This document shows positions 44,695 to 55,320 of a stretch of 64,000 nucleotides of DNA, piece by piece. The notes beneath the pieces were generated by a model. It was not told where the DNA came from and searched no databases. It was given only the letters and a program-made list of their open reading frames with translations. The translations under genes and the position numbers were made by a program. Source of the DNA: Topomyia yanbarensis. Lineage: Eukaryota > Arthropoda > Insecta > Diptera > Culicidae. The DNA is taken from contig NC_080672.1 in the NCBI RefSeq assembly GCF_030247195.1, positions 363,188,271-363,252,270 of the forward strand. The letters run 5' to 3'. Position 1 is the first letter of the stretch, and the number at the start of each line of letters is the position of its first letter.

Positions 44695-46328
44695 CACTGC
44701 TGGTCACTAAAATAGGTGTGAGATAAAAATACATGAAATTTTGAGTTTTCTCTAAAAATATTTCTATATTCAAATATTTTATAGTTCGGCACAGTCGTAA
44801 ATATGAAAAAGAACACTTTTATTTGTAAATTAAATGTTATGCTTTATCGTAACTCTTTCTTCTCTATGAAATCCAAAAAAGTACCTGGTCAATGAAATAG
44901 GTGTATTGTAATCCATTGCATTAAAAATTTCAAATCCAATGATTTTAAGACTTCAACATTTTTAGCAACTAGTAACCTGTGTAAGCTCCCTTATTCAACC
45001 AAATTTTATCCATTTGTCTTGACATTGAGTCATTCAAACGCTGATAAGTTTCCGTTGGTATAGGGTAGCATTCCTTTTAAGCTGCTTCCCACAAACGATC
45101 CTTATTTGTGAAATTTCGATCGAATAACTTCTTTTTAAGTACATTCCGTAAATTTTCTACGGGATTGATGACAGGAGATTGGCATGGTCCGAAATTATAG
45201 TCACTTTACTATCCCGAAATCATTCCTTTACATACTTCGATGTGTGTTTTTGGTCAATATCTTGCAGAAACTGTCATGTAAAGGCACGTTATCTTTGGCA
45301 TAGGACTGCATGACATCCTTTAGGATGTCCATCCTTTAGCCTTGCATTCGAATCTTGCCATTATAGTGGCGTTGCGAAGAATAGGACCTGCGCAATTCCA
45401 CGAGAAGCAAGCTCCAAACCTCATTGTTCTCGCCTCCGTGCTTTACCATATTTTGCGTGTGTCGCAGATCAAACTGTTTGCACTTTGGACGTTTAACGTT
45501 TCGTTGTGCATCGGAGGAAAACAGGTTTACCTTTGATTCGTCCCTCCGAAGGATATGTCGCAATTTTTTGATTCCTTTTGAACCAGGCCTATTAACGCTG
45601 TTGAAAAGCAAATTGCATTTTTCTTCAAAGGCTTTGGCTTCGAAATAGTGGAACCTTCTTTGCAATTCTTTCTGGAAGATTGGAATTTTACGGCCTACAG
45701 CGAACTGTTCTCGGACCTGCCACTTTTTCAATTTGTGCTGAATTGGTTTTGGATGACGCGAATGGATCAGATTTCGCTAAAATTGCAATACGATGGTCAG
45801 CTGCTGTAGATGTCTTCTTGGGTTTTTTGCGTGTTACCTTTTTTCAAAGGTTTTAAGGCATTTGTAACGAAGTTTTCGGAACGCCGCAGTGTATTCGCGA
45901 TTTATTTATACGTCTTATCTTCTTGAACAAAATTTCTTAGCACTGTACTTCGTTCCACTACAGTACAGTGAGATGCTCGACCCATTCTATAACAAATCAT
46001 TGACTTATTCAACATTTGACTACATTTATTAACACGCAGAATTCAAATTTCACCAAATAAAATGTATAATGGAATCATGTAAAATAATAACACGTTAATA
46101 TATTTCACACACCTATTATATTGACCACACGAAAAAGCCTGCGGTAGTCTTGTTTTGCATCTTGACAAAGATTGCAAATATAATCTGCGCCAACAACCCA
46201 CTAGTAACTTGACAGATCCCAAGGCTTCTGTGTGCGGTAGGTGTGATTGAGACTGCTGCAACTTGGTATGCGTAATTGAGAGAAAAACAAAATAATCTAT
46301 CACACACCTATTTTATTGGCCAGCAGTG
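44695..46328 (-). mobile_element. Tc1/mariner-like transposon, 1634 bp, TA target site
   Basis: The ends are inverted repeats CACTGCTGGTCACTAAAATA (left) and CACTGCTGGCCAATAAAATA (right, reversed), both continuing GGTGTG, flanked by TA (44693-44694 and 46329-46330). The length is normal for a Tc1 element. The transposase lies on the minus strand and is broken. The insertion point is inside the right arm of the surrounding foldback, and the foldback sequence resumes cleanly on both sides. Confidence 0.92.
45000..46005 (-). pseudogene. Tc1-like transposase, broken
   Basis: Minus strand, in order: MGRASHCTVVERSTVL (start of the N-terminal DNA-binding region), then frames with stops, then LRHILRRDESKVNLFSSDAQ (first catalytic aspartate in R-D-E-S), RNVKRPKCKQFDLRHTQNMV and KHGGENNEVW. 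After a stop near 45335 come a remnant of the second catalytic block (readable as LQDIDQKHTSKYV in one frame) and, in another frame, PVENLRNVLKKKLF, which keeps the catalytic glutamate of P-I-E-N-L-W. The longest frame is 45336-45731. Several stops and frame changes make it inactive. Confidence 0.88.
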
Positions 46329-46849
46329 TAGCTTTGAAAAAAAAAATTGTTTTGAATATCGCCTTTAGCTATGCAAACAAAAAAAGATAGAAACTTCATT
46401 GTTTCGACAAAATCGTTCATTTACAAAAATTCTAAAAACTTCTGAAACAAAGTATTTGCAAGAAATTAACACATTAAAACATATTACAAGAAAACCAATT
46501 TTTCGAGAGCCACCCTACCTTAAATATTGAAAAAATCATAACACCTGACCCATTAGAGATAGCCATATAGTTTCTGCAGAAAAGTTGCTTTAATTTGATT
46601 GATTTATAACTTTGCAGGAGCGTTATGTAGCTGAATTTTACATACCTAAAAAGTTGATACTTTGAACAATACACAGGGGCCACCCTAATTCAACTAATAT
46701 AAAAAATTGGCAAGAAAGTTCTAAGAAAGTTTGCCGAAGATACTTTATATTTAAAACCAACGGTTTGTCTTCCTAAATACAGCTTCAATCCTATTTTTCC
46801 CTTGGGTATTACATAGTGCATAGTGCCAGGCGTTTGGTTTCCTAGCTAA

Positions 46850-47090
46850 AAGACACGTTTTCGTTTTCTCGTCAGTAAACCAGATCTTCTGCCTTTGCTT
46901 CCCGGGACATCACTCGGAACGTGCCAGTTGCTTTAGGCGTCATTTGTGACGCGTGACTGTTTGGATATAGCGTCTAACTAGTGCTAAATTGGTACTAGTT
47001 TAGATGCATTGTCTAACTGGGCCCCAAGTTGGTGCTCTTTACTGACGAAATGAATTCGAAACCCAAAAGTCCAACTTAATTTTTACGTGT
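46850..47090. repeat. Diverged copy 2 of the 32.3 kb inverted-repeat element
   Basis: Shared order with 32283-32657: GTTTTCTCGTCAGTAA-like left end, GACATCACTCGG, TTTAGGCGTCATT-like text, GTCTAACTGG, then a right end TTTACTGACGAAATGAATTC followed by GAAACCCAAAAGTCC. It has diverged by many substitutions. Confidence 0.5.
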
Positions 47091-47194
47091 CGTGTGTCTC
47101 ACAAATTGGTTCAATCCAACTGTTTCCCATATTGCATGGTGGTTAAGATTGTTAACACAATTGGACAATCTTGATGGAATATCTTATTTCTATG

Positions 47195-48345
47195 ATTTTT
47201 GAGTGTGCTAGCTATCACCGATGCGATTTACATGGATCTATCAGCGAACTTCGACAAAATCAATCATGATATCGCAATAGCGAAGCTGGACAAACTCGAT
47301 ATTCATGGACAACTCCTGCGCTGGTTTCGTTCCTACCTCGATGGAAAGCAACTCCAAATCAGCATCAAGGACTGTCTATCTGTACCATTCTTCGCTACAT
47401 CCGGCATCTCACAAGGAAGCCATCTCGATCCAGTGATATTCCTCCTCTACTTTAATGACGTCAACATCAAATTACAAGGACCCCATCTTTCTTTTGCCGA
47501 CGACATTAAAATTTTTCAACAAATACGGGATAGAATCGATTCCGAGTTTCTTCAGAGTGGACTAGAGAGCTTTAGTACGTGGTGTGATCTAAATAGAATG
47601 GTTCTAAACCCGAGTAAATGCTCAATCGTTACGTTCACACGGAAACGCCATCCGATTCAGTTTAACTACCATTTCTTCGACTCGAGTATTCCAAGACACT
47701 CTCACGTCAAGGATCTTCGAGTCATCGTGGATTCGGTACTAACGTTCAAACCACATCCATCATTCATTGTGGATAAGGCATTGAGACAGCTTGGGTTCAT
47801 CTTCTGAATAGCGAAAAACTTTAGGGACATATACTGTTTAAAATCACTCCATTGCTGGCGTTGGCGGACTCCATTGAATGGCGTTGACAGAATCGTTGAC
47901 CGTCCAACGCCGGTTCATACGCTTTGCACTCCGACATCTTCCTTGGCAAAACAGATTTCAGCTGCCGAGCTACGAAAACCGTTGTCAGTTAATACATCTC
48001 AATACTCTAAGTATCCGGAAGGACTGCTCTCGAACCCTGTTCGCCTCGAACTTACTGTCTGCCAGGGTGGACTGCCCTACAAGCCTCGGGCGCCTGGATC
48101 TTCAAACTCGCGTTCGAGCTCTACGCAATTACTCTCTTCTGCGAGTCCCGTTCAGGCGAACCAACTATGGGAGCTGTTACTGGACTTCAGCCTGTTTTTA
48201 ACGGTGTGGCGACGGCTTTTGACTTCCACCTGACGAGGGATTCGACAAAAGCCCAAATAATGTCTATTCTAAAATGTAAGTAAGTTTAATCAACTACCAT
48301 TGGGGTCAAGGGGTCTGTTGGTGACGGTACAACAAATAAACAAGT
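47195..48345 (+). pseudogene. Jockey-type LINE, 3' half of reverse transcriptase and 3' end
   Basis: The frame 47199-47807 reads IYMDLSANFDKINHDIAIAK (motif A, aspartate kept), LRWFRSYLDGKQLQI, ATSGISQGSHLDPVIFLLYF (motif B), LSFADDIKIF (motif C intact) and NPSKCSIVTFTRKRHPIQFN, then HSHVKDLRVIVDSVLTFKPH. A stop at 47805 and a short deletion follow, and another frame continues QRRFIRFALRHLPWQNRFQL to 48201, the usual C-terminal region. The end at about 48300-48345 (TTGGGGTCAAGGGGTCTGTT, then ACAAATAAAC) matches Jockey 3' ends. The catalytic motifs survive but endonuclease and ORF1 are absent through 5' truncation. Confidence 0.88.
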
Positions 48346-49637
48346 TGACCGAATAACGGTTTTTAATTTATTTGACTTATTTTACGCATGTGACGATGCC
48401 GCTTTGTCATAAATTTTTTGCATGATAGTGATACAACAAATGACGCATTTCGTGTGATGCATTTCTCACATCGTCGATTCGATTTAGAGATATCATTATT
48501 TGAGCTTTACGTTCATGTAATTCACTTTCAATTCATCTAGTTTCTTGGGGGAACACAGCTAAATAGATATTAAATTTCTTTCTGTCATTTTTTCCCCGCT
48601 ATGCCTATTCACAAGTGTTGTACTGTTCTCGCCTTTTTATTCTCACAATTACGTGCGATCCACGAGTAATGATTTAAGGTAGCCACCGACTACTGTAAGT
48701 AGAAGCAGATCACGAATGGGATTATCACTCCACTATTTACTATCGCAAGTCACGCGCAAGAGTGTGTTGTCTTTCCGCGTCGCGTGTTTGTTTGTGTTGG
48801 TATGCGTGGTGCCTTATTTGCTCGCCTGTTGATTAAATTTCACTCCTACTCTCTATATCAGTTCCCGATTTCGTCCCCCCTCCATCAACCGCTTCACACC
48901 AACGATCAGATTTGTGGCAACAGATGGATGGCAGTGCGCTGGTTGGAGAGATCGTGACCAAACAATTGCCAGCTCAATTGAATTTGATTAATCGCGTGCC
49001 GTTTTGGTAAAATTCCAAGGGAATTTTCAACGGTTACTAACTCAACTATATGGGCATCAGAATGATTCGGTTGACTTGTACGGTGGGAGTCTTGTACTGT
49101 TGTGGGTTTTTGTTTGTTTACTTGTCACTTTTTATTGGGCAGAAATATAAATGCAAATGAGTTGGACATGTTGAAGTGCTGTATTCTTATTACCCTTCAA
49201 TCTTTGCCTGTCAAAAGCCAATCCACTGCATCGGTAACTCTTCATCAACGAATCGAAATCATTCTCCGCTTGCTATGAATCATCATCAGAGATACTTTCA
49301 TTTCCATAAATGGTTGTGCGAATTAGTCATCCTGGGACTCTGACATAACTTAAGTTTTACGGCCCTTTACTGCTTCAACAGATTTTTTTCCCTAGAGTTG
49401 CTGTGCATTATTTTGTGTGTGTATTAATGCCAAAAGATATGAGTAAAACGGAACTAATAGGTGTTCTAAGTTTTATGAATACCAATTCGACTAAATATAG
49501 TAAGTAACTCAACTCAGATTATAATTTATGATGATTGTTCTAACGCAGTATAAATCGCAAAAGACATGTATGCAACTGTGGATCAATGAGTGATATAAAA
49601 TATATGTTTCGATTAGGATAATGAAACTTAGACGCAG
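48346..49637. other. No gene seen
   Basis: A non-repetitive-looking stretch between a LINE relic and a SINE, upstream of the candidate exon. No open frame of interest. Confidence 0.35.
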
Positions 49638-49639
49638 GA

Positions 49640-49797
49640 GGCGGATATAGCTTAATTAGTAAGTCGATTGTTTTGTACGCAACTCACCTGAGTTCAATTC
49701 CCAACACCGACAGAGTAGTGTTTTTTTGTTATTTCGAGAAAAAATGTGAACTACGTTAAGGTTAAAAACCTCTATAATCGAAACAAAAAAACTTCGA
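49640..49797 (+). mobile_element. tRNA-headed SINE, diverged copy
   Basis: The head reads GAGGCGGATATAGCTTAATT, the B box region CTGAGTTCAATTCCCAACAC, and the body TTTTTTGTTATTTCGAG, with tail AAAACCTCTATAATCGAAAC. It is the same family as 28411-28563, more diverged. It lies about 240 bp upstream of the candidate exon, within the presumed intron. Confidence 0.75.
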
Positions 49798-50037
49798 ATT
49801 CTTAGGAAAAAAAAACATTCCGCCAGTAAGTTTCGTATTCACCAGCTCAGTTTGTACGGAGCCATACCAAACAGAAAATTGCTGCAGATGCGCCGCTTGG
49901 AGCTCTGTAAGCCGATCGATTGAATCCCTAATCGGGTAGAATAGATAGTCACGATACGAAGAGGTTAATCGCGTCTAGACAATTATTGATCCGGTATTTG
50001 CACTTCTAATTGAATAATTTCTTTATTTGCTGTGCAG

Positions 50038-50392
50038 ATTGCTACCACCATCGTTTGAGTAACTGACAGACGACAGACGCCGGTCAGCAGTTAGGCGATA
50101 CATTGCATCGTGTAGAATGCCGATTGAATGAAGTGACATTGAAACTCATCTGGAAGTGTGATAAAAGTTTTACGATTAATCAACAACTACAGCGCCGGTG
50201 CAGTTCGGACAATTGTGGCACGGATTGATGTGTGTTTATGAAATGGCATTGGAACGAGCGAAAGTAATAAAGTAGTTTAAATAATGACATTCCTAAGTTG
50301 AGCAGTTGCATTGACCGTGGTGCTCAGAATGGCTTGTACGGTTCGCAAGATCAGTGATTATTCGCAGAAGGTGAAAGTGCACCTGGAATGTA
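50038..50392 (+). other. Candidate exon: end of 5' UTR plus start of coding sequence
   Basis: Acceptor: branch-like TTCTAAT (A at 50009), pyrimidine-rich AATTTCTTTATTTGCTGTGCAG, AG at 50036-50037. Donor: GTAAGT at 50393-50398. The 355-nt exon has no transposon similarity that I can see. It holds four short upstream ORFs (starts at 50117, 50128, 50228 and 50284; the longest is 15 codons plus stop) before the ATG at 50329, a pattern seen in translationally restrained mRNAs. It is on the same strand as the ratchet-like site at 20641. No promoter is visible directly upstream, so the transcription start is presumably further 5'. Confidence 0.6.
50329..50392 (+). CDS. First coding segment of an unrecognised gene (partial)
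   Basis: The ATG at 50329 has A at -3 and G at +4 and is the first ATG in its frame after an in-frame stop (50299-50301, which also ends the fourth upstream ORF). The 21 codons begin MACTVRKISDYS and end VKVHLEC, then one base of the next codon (phase 1) before GTAAGT. The sequence is basic and shows no signal peptide or transmembrane stretch. I do not recognise the protein. Coding would continue downstream of this window or in an exon that I could not identify. Confidence 0.5.
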
Positions 50393-50857
50393 GTAAGTTC
50401 AATGTCACGTTACTGGACACACCACCAAGTTGATTGTCACCATATACGTAACACTTTGTTTTCCGTAACAACATGAAACACTTTGTTGAGTGTGAAAATG
50501 TTAGAGATTAGATCTCCGTTTATTATGAGGATAACGCAATCGAAGCTCGTCCACACGATTTATCTTCAAATACACCCGATTCCACCAGTTGCTAATTCAT
50601 CTCGTAATATGGAAACGCGTCGTCTACCAGAGACGATAAATGGAGAACTTTCTTCCCAGGTATTATAGACTGGTGAGAATGCGGTAGGAACACCCTATTC
50701 CTTCCTTTCTGACTCTGAAACCTGTTTCTATCTGCGCACTTACGACAATCAGTCTACCACGTGTCAGTATTGTACACAATCTGCACATTACGGAAAACCG
50801 GAATCGGAAATTTTATTTTGTATCTATCGCAAAAAGAACAATTGTATGCCGCCTTAG

Positions 50858-51000
50858 GGTCATTCGCTTCTTTTTTCAGGTTAGAAAATTCTCTTTTAGA
50901 AAAATCTCTAACCTAATGTGTGGCGTTGGGAATCGAATCAACCCAGGAATGAGATGAGCGCTAGGCAATCGATTTACCAATTACTCTATACCCGCCCCAC
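50858..51000 (-). mobile_element. tRNA-headed SINE, minus strand, diverged
   Basis: Reading the minus strand: GGGGCGGGTATAGAGTAATT head, B-box-like region CTGGGTTGATTCGATTCCCA (with a 4-bp insertion), then TAGGTTAGAGATTTTTCTAA and a tail with GAAGCGAATGACCC. It is the same family as the copies at 26.7, 28.4 and 49.6 kb. It lies about 465 bp downstream of the candidate exon donor. Confidence 0.72.
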
Positions 51001-51941
51001 TAGTTTTGATTATTTATGAATTGTAAATATTTGAAAGACGCACACCAAGCAATTTCGGAAATGTGAATTAAAATAATGAAGAAAGCGTATCAGGGAAACA
51101 GTAAGGTGGGAAAAAAGAACACAAACTTGCAACTTTCTGGCACACGTAACATCAATGGACCAATTAGCGCATCAGGCTGCCAAGACACTATGAACCAAGT
51201 CGGACCTGCAGCGAATCCTTCAAAAGAAACCAACCTACCGGCCATATTTTACATTAATTTTTTAGTTTTGCAGCATTAGATTTCTAGGTGATCTCGTAAG
51301 GGACTCTTATCCGGATCGGCACTGGCAGTGTTAGAAACAATAATAAATTTCTGCATTTGGATTGAATGGATTGAAAACTCGGAGCTGGTTACCGTCGTCG
51401 ACAAAGTTGTTAACCAAGGTTTGAACCATAGTTTTGCAAAGCTGGTTTTCCGTATTGAATGAAATTGCGATCTTTATTAACGCAAATGCAAAATAATTGA
51501 TTTCCCCATATAAAATCCCATACAAACTTTGAATGCAATGCGCAAATCTGGGAAGCATCCAACCGCTACCAAATTTTTCACAGGCTTTTGAGACCACAAA
51601 AGGAACTCAAAAAGTGCTGTGCCCGCTAATTAAATCATTTTGAAGTTTTCCCATGCAATCGAGAGCCACTCTAACATACTGATATGATACAAATCTGTCT
51701 ATTATTACGGGAGTTATAATTCGTCAAAATATAAAAATTGATGAAAAAAGTGCGCAAAAAGCCCCGCACGAGCAAAAAAAAATATTTTTGCGTATTTTGC
51801 ATCTTTGAGATAAGAAAAATATGCCAAAGAAAGAATTGCTCGTTTTCGAATTGGAGGATTTTTACGGGAGGCTAAATGAAATCTGATGAAATCGGAATAG
51901 ACAAAATCGGGGACTGATAAAATCGGGTCTTCACTGTATAC
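51001..51941. other. No gene seen
   Basis: AT-rich presumed intron. The frame 51076-51279 (67 codons) has no motif and no acceptor that I find convincing. Confidence 0.3.
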
Positions 51942-53060
51942 TGCTCAGTCGGAAGTCGTCATCTTGAATTTCAAAATTGTTCATTTTTATCACCTACTTG
52001 CCAACCCCTATTCTAAAAAATGTTCATATTGATAGCGTTATCGAGTATATTGCTAAACCGGAGGTCGCTATATTAGATTTCAAAATGGCGCAAAGCTTCC
52101 AATTTCATTGTCTACTTGTTAAGCCCTTTCTAAAAATATCCATATTGCTGAATCGGAAGGCGCCATCTTGGATTTCATTTTAATCTTCTATTTGTGAAAC
52201 AAGGGGCTTTCACAAATAGAAGATTAAAATGAAATCCAAGATGGCGCCTTCCAAAAATACCCATTTTTTCAGGGTTATCGAGAATATTACTCAACCAACA
52301 AATTTAATAAAGAATCCCAAATAACTAAATCCCAAATAACGAACTCTTTGGTCAGAGCTGGGTAAGAATACCAACCGATACTCACATGCACTGGCACGGT
52401 GCTCAAAATGTCAACACATGCGAACGAGCAGTGAACATGGTAAACGAAACCAAAACCTCAACCGAGACTCGATTTCGAAAACACAACCTAGCCAGCGCCG
52501 TTCATATGTGTGCACGAGTTTCAACTCGTGTTGATGTAATATCAATGGGACATTGCAAGATGACGTCACATGAGTAAAAATGCTCGAAAAAATGACAGTT
52601 CAGTGAGCCTGTTAACATGGTGTTAGAATTCGAACCAAGTTTCTTGTCCTGAATGGAATCAAAAATTCCATGTAAACAAGCTCTCTGAACTGTCAGAAAA
52701 GTGAGATTATACATTTTCATGCAATGTTCTATAGCGGTTTCGGTTCGGCTTTAGAAAACCGAAGCTGGTTTTTTTTTCTGTACAAGCTTCAGTGCAGTGC
52801 TGCCGAATAGACAAGTGAAATGAATGAAGTTAATTGTTCAGAGTCGATGGTGCAAGTTGTTTACAGTTCCACAATTGATGTGCACCGCCATACTAAAACC
52901 AAAATGGCAGAAACAAATTCAAAATGGTGATCTTAGCTTGGCGACTAATCGAAAGAAAACAAGAATTTTACATTTTTGATCTGGGAAAGCTATCTAGAGT
53001 ATGAAAATTGATGTCTATCGTCATTTTAAAATTCAAAATGGAGGACTTGTACTTATTACT
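51942..53060 (+). repeat. Degenerate CGGAAG...GCCATCTTGGATTTCAAAATGG repeat region
   Basis: Units carry GGAAGTCGTCATCTTGAATT, CGGAGGTCGCTATATTAGAT, CGGAAGGCGCCATCTTGGAT and TTCAAAATGG-type words at roughly 110-130 bp intervals up to 52260; similar vocabulary returns at 52890-53045. Related to 36350-37015. The region also contains the perfect hairpin at 52155-52252. Confidence 0.55.
52155..52252. repeat. Perfect hairpin: 45-bp arms, 8-nt loop
   Basis: 52155-52199 is exactly the reverse complement of 52208-52252, separated by CAAGGGGC. The arm starts GGAAGGCGCCATCTTGGATT and ends TTTGTGAAA. No mismatch is present, although the surrounding repeat units are well diverged from one another. Confidence 0.95.
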
Positions 53061-53298
53061 GTAAGCTTTGTGTGACAAAGAATGGTCTGAATCAATGAAA
53101 ATTTTTTATATGGGAAGATGTTTGGAACTTTTCAAGTCTAACAACAACCTGCATCAACGATGACAAATTTTTATAACTACTTATCATTTGAAACCATGTA
53201 ATATGGGTTTATTAGAACGACGAATATGGTGAGCTCCCATTAAAAATGGCATACTTTCATGATGAATTATCGTAACATATAACCGGACCTATCATGTG

Positions 53299-53861
53299 CA
53301 GGGATGCCAACGGTACCGATAAACTACATTTTTTTCGATATATTTACATTTGCACAAGCCGTACAGCCCGCTACAGCGACGCATCACTACAGCTCTTGCC
53401 AGAACAGTAGCCAAACCGAGTACATTTTCCCGTACAGCAGTAGAATACATTTTTGTTTTGCTGCTGTACTCCGACTGCTCGGTGAGAGTGTGGCGTAGTA
53501 AAGTTTGTTCTCTCGCTTTGTACATTTTTCTCTGCATAGTCAAAGGGAGAGTCCCGCACACGAAAGCGTTGATGCCGGCAGTGGCGTAAATGAGCCGCAT
53601 GCATTGTAGTCATTTTTGAATAAAAATATTAAAAAGATTGAAAGTATTAAAAAATGTAAAATAAGGAAAGAGAAGCTGTACCGCTCGCGTCTGGTGGCTG
53701 TACTGGGGACAGTAGTTTTCTGTCATGTTACTGCTTTACACACAGGCAGCCGTAGAGCGCTGGGCGTCCTGCACTAGCGAATGACAGCAGCATCGAGAGA
53801 GAAATGAGAATGTAGGCAGAAAAATTACAGCCGTGGAAAAGGTAGGCATTTTGCATCCTTG
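53299..53861. mobile_element. hAT-like MITE, 563 bp, 8-bp TSD ATCATGTG
   Basis: ATCATGTG occurs at 53291-53298 and 53862-53869. The ends are CAGGGATGCCAA (left) and CAAGGATGCAAA (right, reversed), which fits hAT ends (C-A-G-G-G) and the 8-bp target. The interior is non-coding, G+C-richer than the flanks, with several GTACAG words. A second, truncated copy lies at 63515-63735. Confidence 0.85.
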
Positions 53862-53874
53862 ATCATGTGCTACC

Positions 53875-54125
53875 ATATTTCTCGGACTACGTCAACAACC
53901 ATTGGAGTCGATCCCAGAGCTGTGGAAGAGGCATTTGTGTCATTTATGCTGACTGACTATCACTTATTACAAGACTATGGTGGCTGGTAGAGAGCGAGGT
54001 AGTCGGACGGTGTAGGTTCCGATTTGTAAATGGAATACAGTACGAAGTTATCGACTAGTTCTTATATATTGAAACACAACCGACGATAATGATGTTCGCC
54101 GTGAGGTAAAAATATGTGTTACGAA
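53875..54125 (+). pseudogene. RTE-like reverse transcriptase fragment
   Basis: Fragments in changing frames match the RT at 4690-5565: GTCGATCCCAGAGCTGTGGA with AAGAGGCATTTGTG (compare GTTGATCACAGAGCATTGGA near 5022), GTAGAGAGCGAGG (compare GTGGAGAGCGAGA near 5070), and ACGATAATGATGTTCGCC near the N-D-V-R position. No motif is intact. Confidence 0.6.
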
Positions 54126-54159
54126 AAGGAATTTCTAAGTTTCGTGTAGTCATCTAAAG

Positions 54160-54730
54160 CTTTCATGCCTTGGTATTGGATCATCGCCTATACCAAGAAA
54201 AAGTAAAAAAACGGCGGATTAAAGAATTTCACCATCAAAATTTGATCGAACTTATTATTATGACACATTTATTTGAAGCGGTACTGGACGACGAAGGCTA
54301 CGTCAAGGCAGCCACTTCACACGCAGGAGTGTTATACCGCAACCGAAAATGGCTAAGCTGGCAGATATTTCCAAGCACATGACGCTGCCGAAGTTCGCTA
54401 AGAAATATCTGATTTGGCAGGCTGTCTGTACTTGTGACATAAAACGGCGACATATTCATTGAAACTGGGACCATAAAAAATGACGAATATTTCTTGAACG
54501 AGTAGCTGGAGAAATGTACGCTCTTTTTCCTCAAACAACTCGATTATTTCGTGCTGTTTTGGATGTTACGGCATGTGCAGGTGGTGCCCAAGAAACCCAT
54601 GCCAGAGCTGGGGTCATCGTCAATCTTAACCTGAACAAGACCAAAAAACTGTTGGAAGTGAGAAACAAAGTGAACGAAGTGGTTGTACAGAATCTAATGG
54701 AAGTAAAAATCAAAAAATTAAAATAAAAAA
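54160..54730 (+). pseudogene. IS630/Tc1-mariner-type transposase relic, second family
   Basis: LDDEGYVKAATSHAG contains the first catalytic aspartate of the family's D-D-E-T-Y-V-K block. MTLPKFAKKYLIWQAVCTCD matches the conserved K-F-x-K-K-x-x-x-W-Q-A-x-C-x-C segment. After frame breaks, VQVVPKKPMPEL resembles the V-x-V-V-P-K-x-x-N-P-P-N-x-P-E-L-R region with a deletion, and VVQNLMEVKIKKLK matches the family C-terminus. The second aspartate block is missing and the frame is broken, so it is dead. It is different from the relic at 31.0-31.5 kb. Confidence 0.75.
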
Positions 54731-55316
54731 AGAAATGTTTTCCTTTTTTTATTTCACTTATACCTTTCAAAAAATACAAAGTAAAACATTCAAATTTTTG
54801 AAAATTTTGCATGAGAACCTTAATCATTTTACACGAATTCTCTTGTGACCAAATTTTGATCGTAACAAATTTTGATCGTACCTTGAACAACAACTAAAGT
54901 AATGTTCAGCAGAGAACCTGCAAGCGGTCGACGACTTTAGGACAGACCCTGTACTAGCTGGCTGTGTACAATCGTGGAAGATGAGCCTTCGTACAAAAAA
55001 ACTAGAGACTGAAGGCCCAAACAACCTGGAATGGAAATGGTACTGGTACATTTATTACATGATGGAACTGAATACAGGTCACTGTGGGGCCAACCCCCAT
55101 TTTTTCTCTTAATAAATATTCCTCTTCACGAATATACGGGCATCTTTAAGCACCCAAAATCAATTACAATCGTTACACCAACTCATTGGAAAATATTCTT
55201 TATTGCACTTTTCAATTCTTTATTGCACTTTTAGGTAGATTAACATTTAAATCTTGTACACAAACTATGCTCTCATCAAGAATGTTTCTATCTGAAAAGT
55301 TACAGAAGTTACGCTG
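54731..55316. other. Tail of the transposase relic and unassigned sequence
   Basis: ATTTTGATCGTA occurs twice in tandem (about 54853 and 54871). From 54900 to 55085 the text looks like a LINE fragment (GGACAGACCCTGTACTAGCT) but I cannot assign it. Confidence 0.3.
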
Positions 55317-55320
55317 TTAA

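Larger units (their letters stand above)
43626..46825. mobile_element. Foldback element (~1.57 kb) split by a Tc1-like insertion
   Basis: The left arm (43626-44390) and the right arm (44400-44694 plus 46331-46825) are inverted copies: AAGCTGTATTTAGG near 43660 against CCTAAATACAGCTT near 46772, GAATTAGGGTGG against CCACCCTAATTC, and CACTATTTTTGATTTG-type text around the centre near 44400. The arms are about 770 bp with almost no loop. The outer ends are the self-similar CACAGTGCATAGTGCAATA. No transposase belongs to the foldback itself and no TSD is clear. The Tc1-like element lies inside the right arm, so the foldback is older. Confidence 0.8.
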
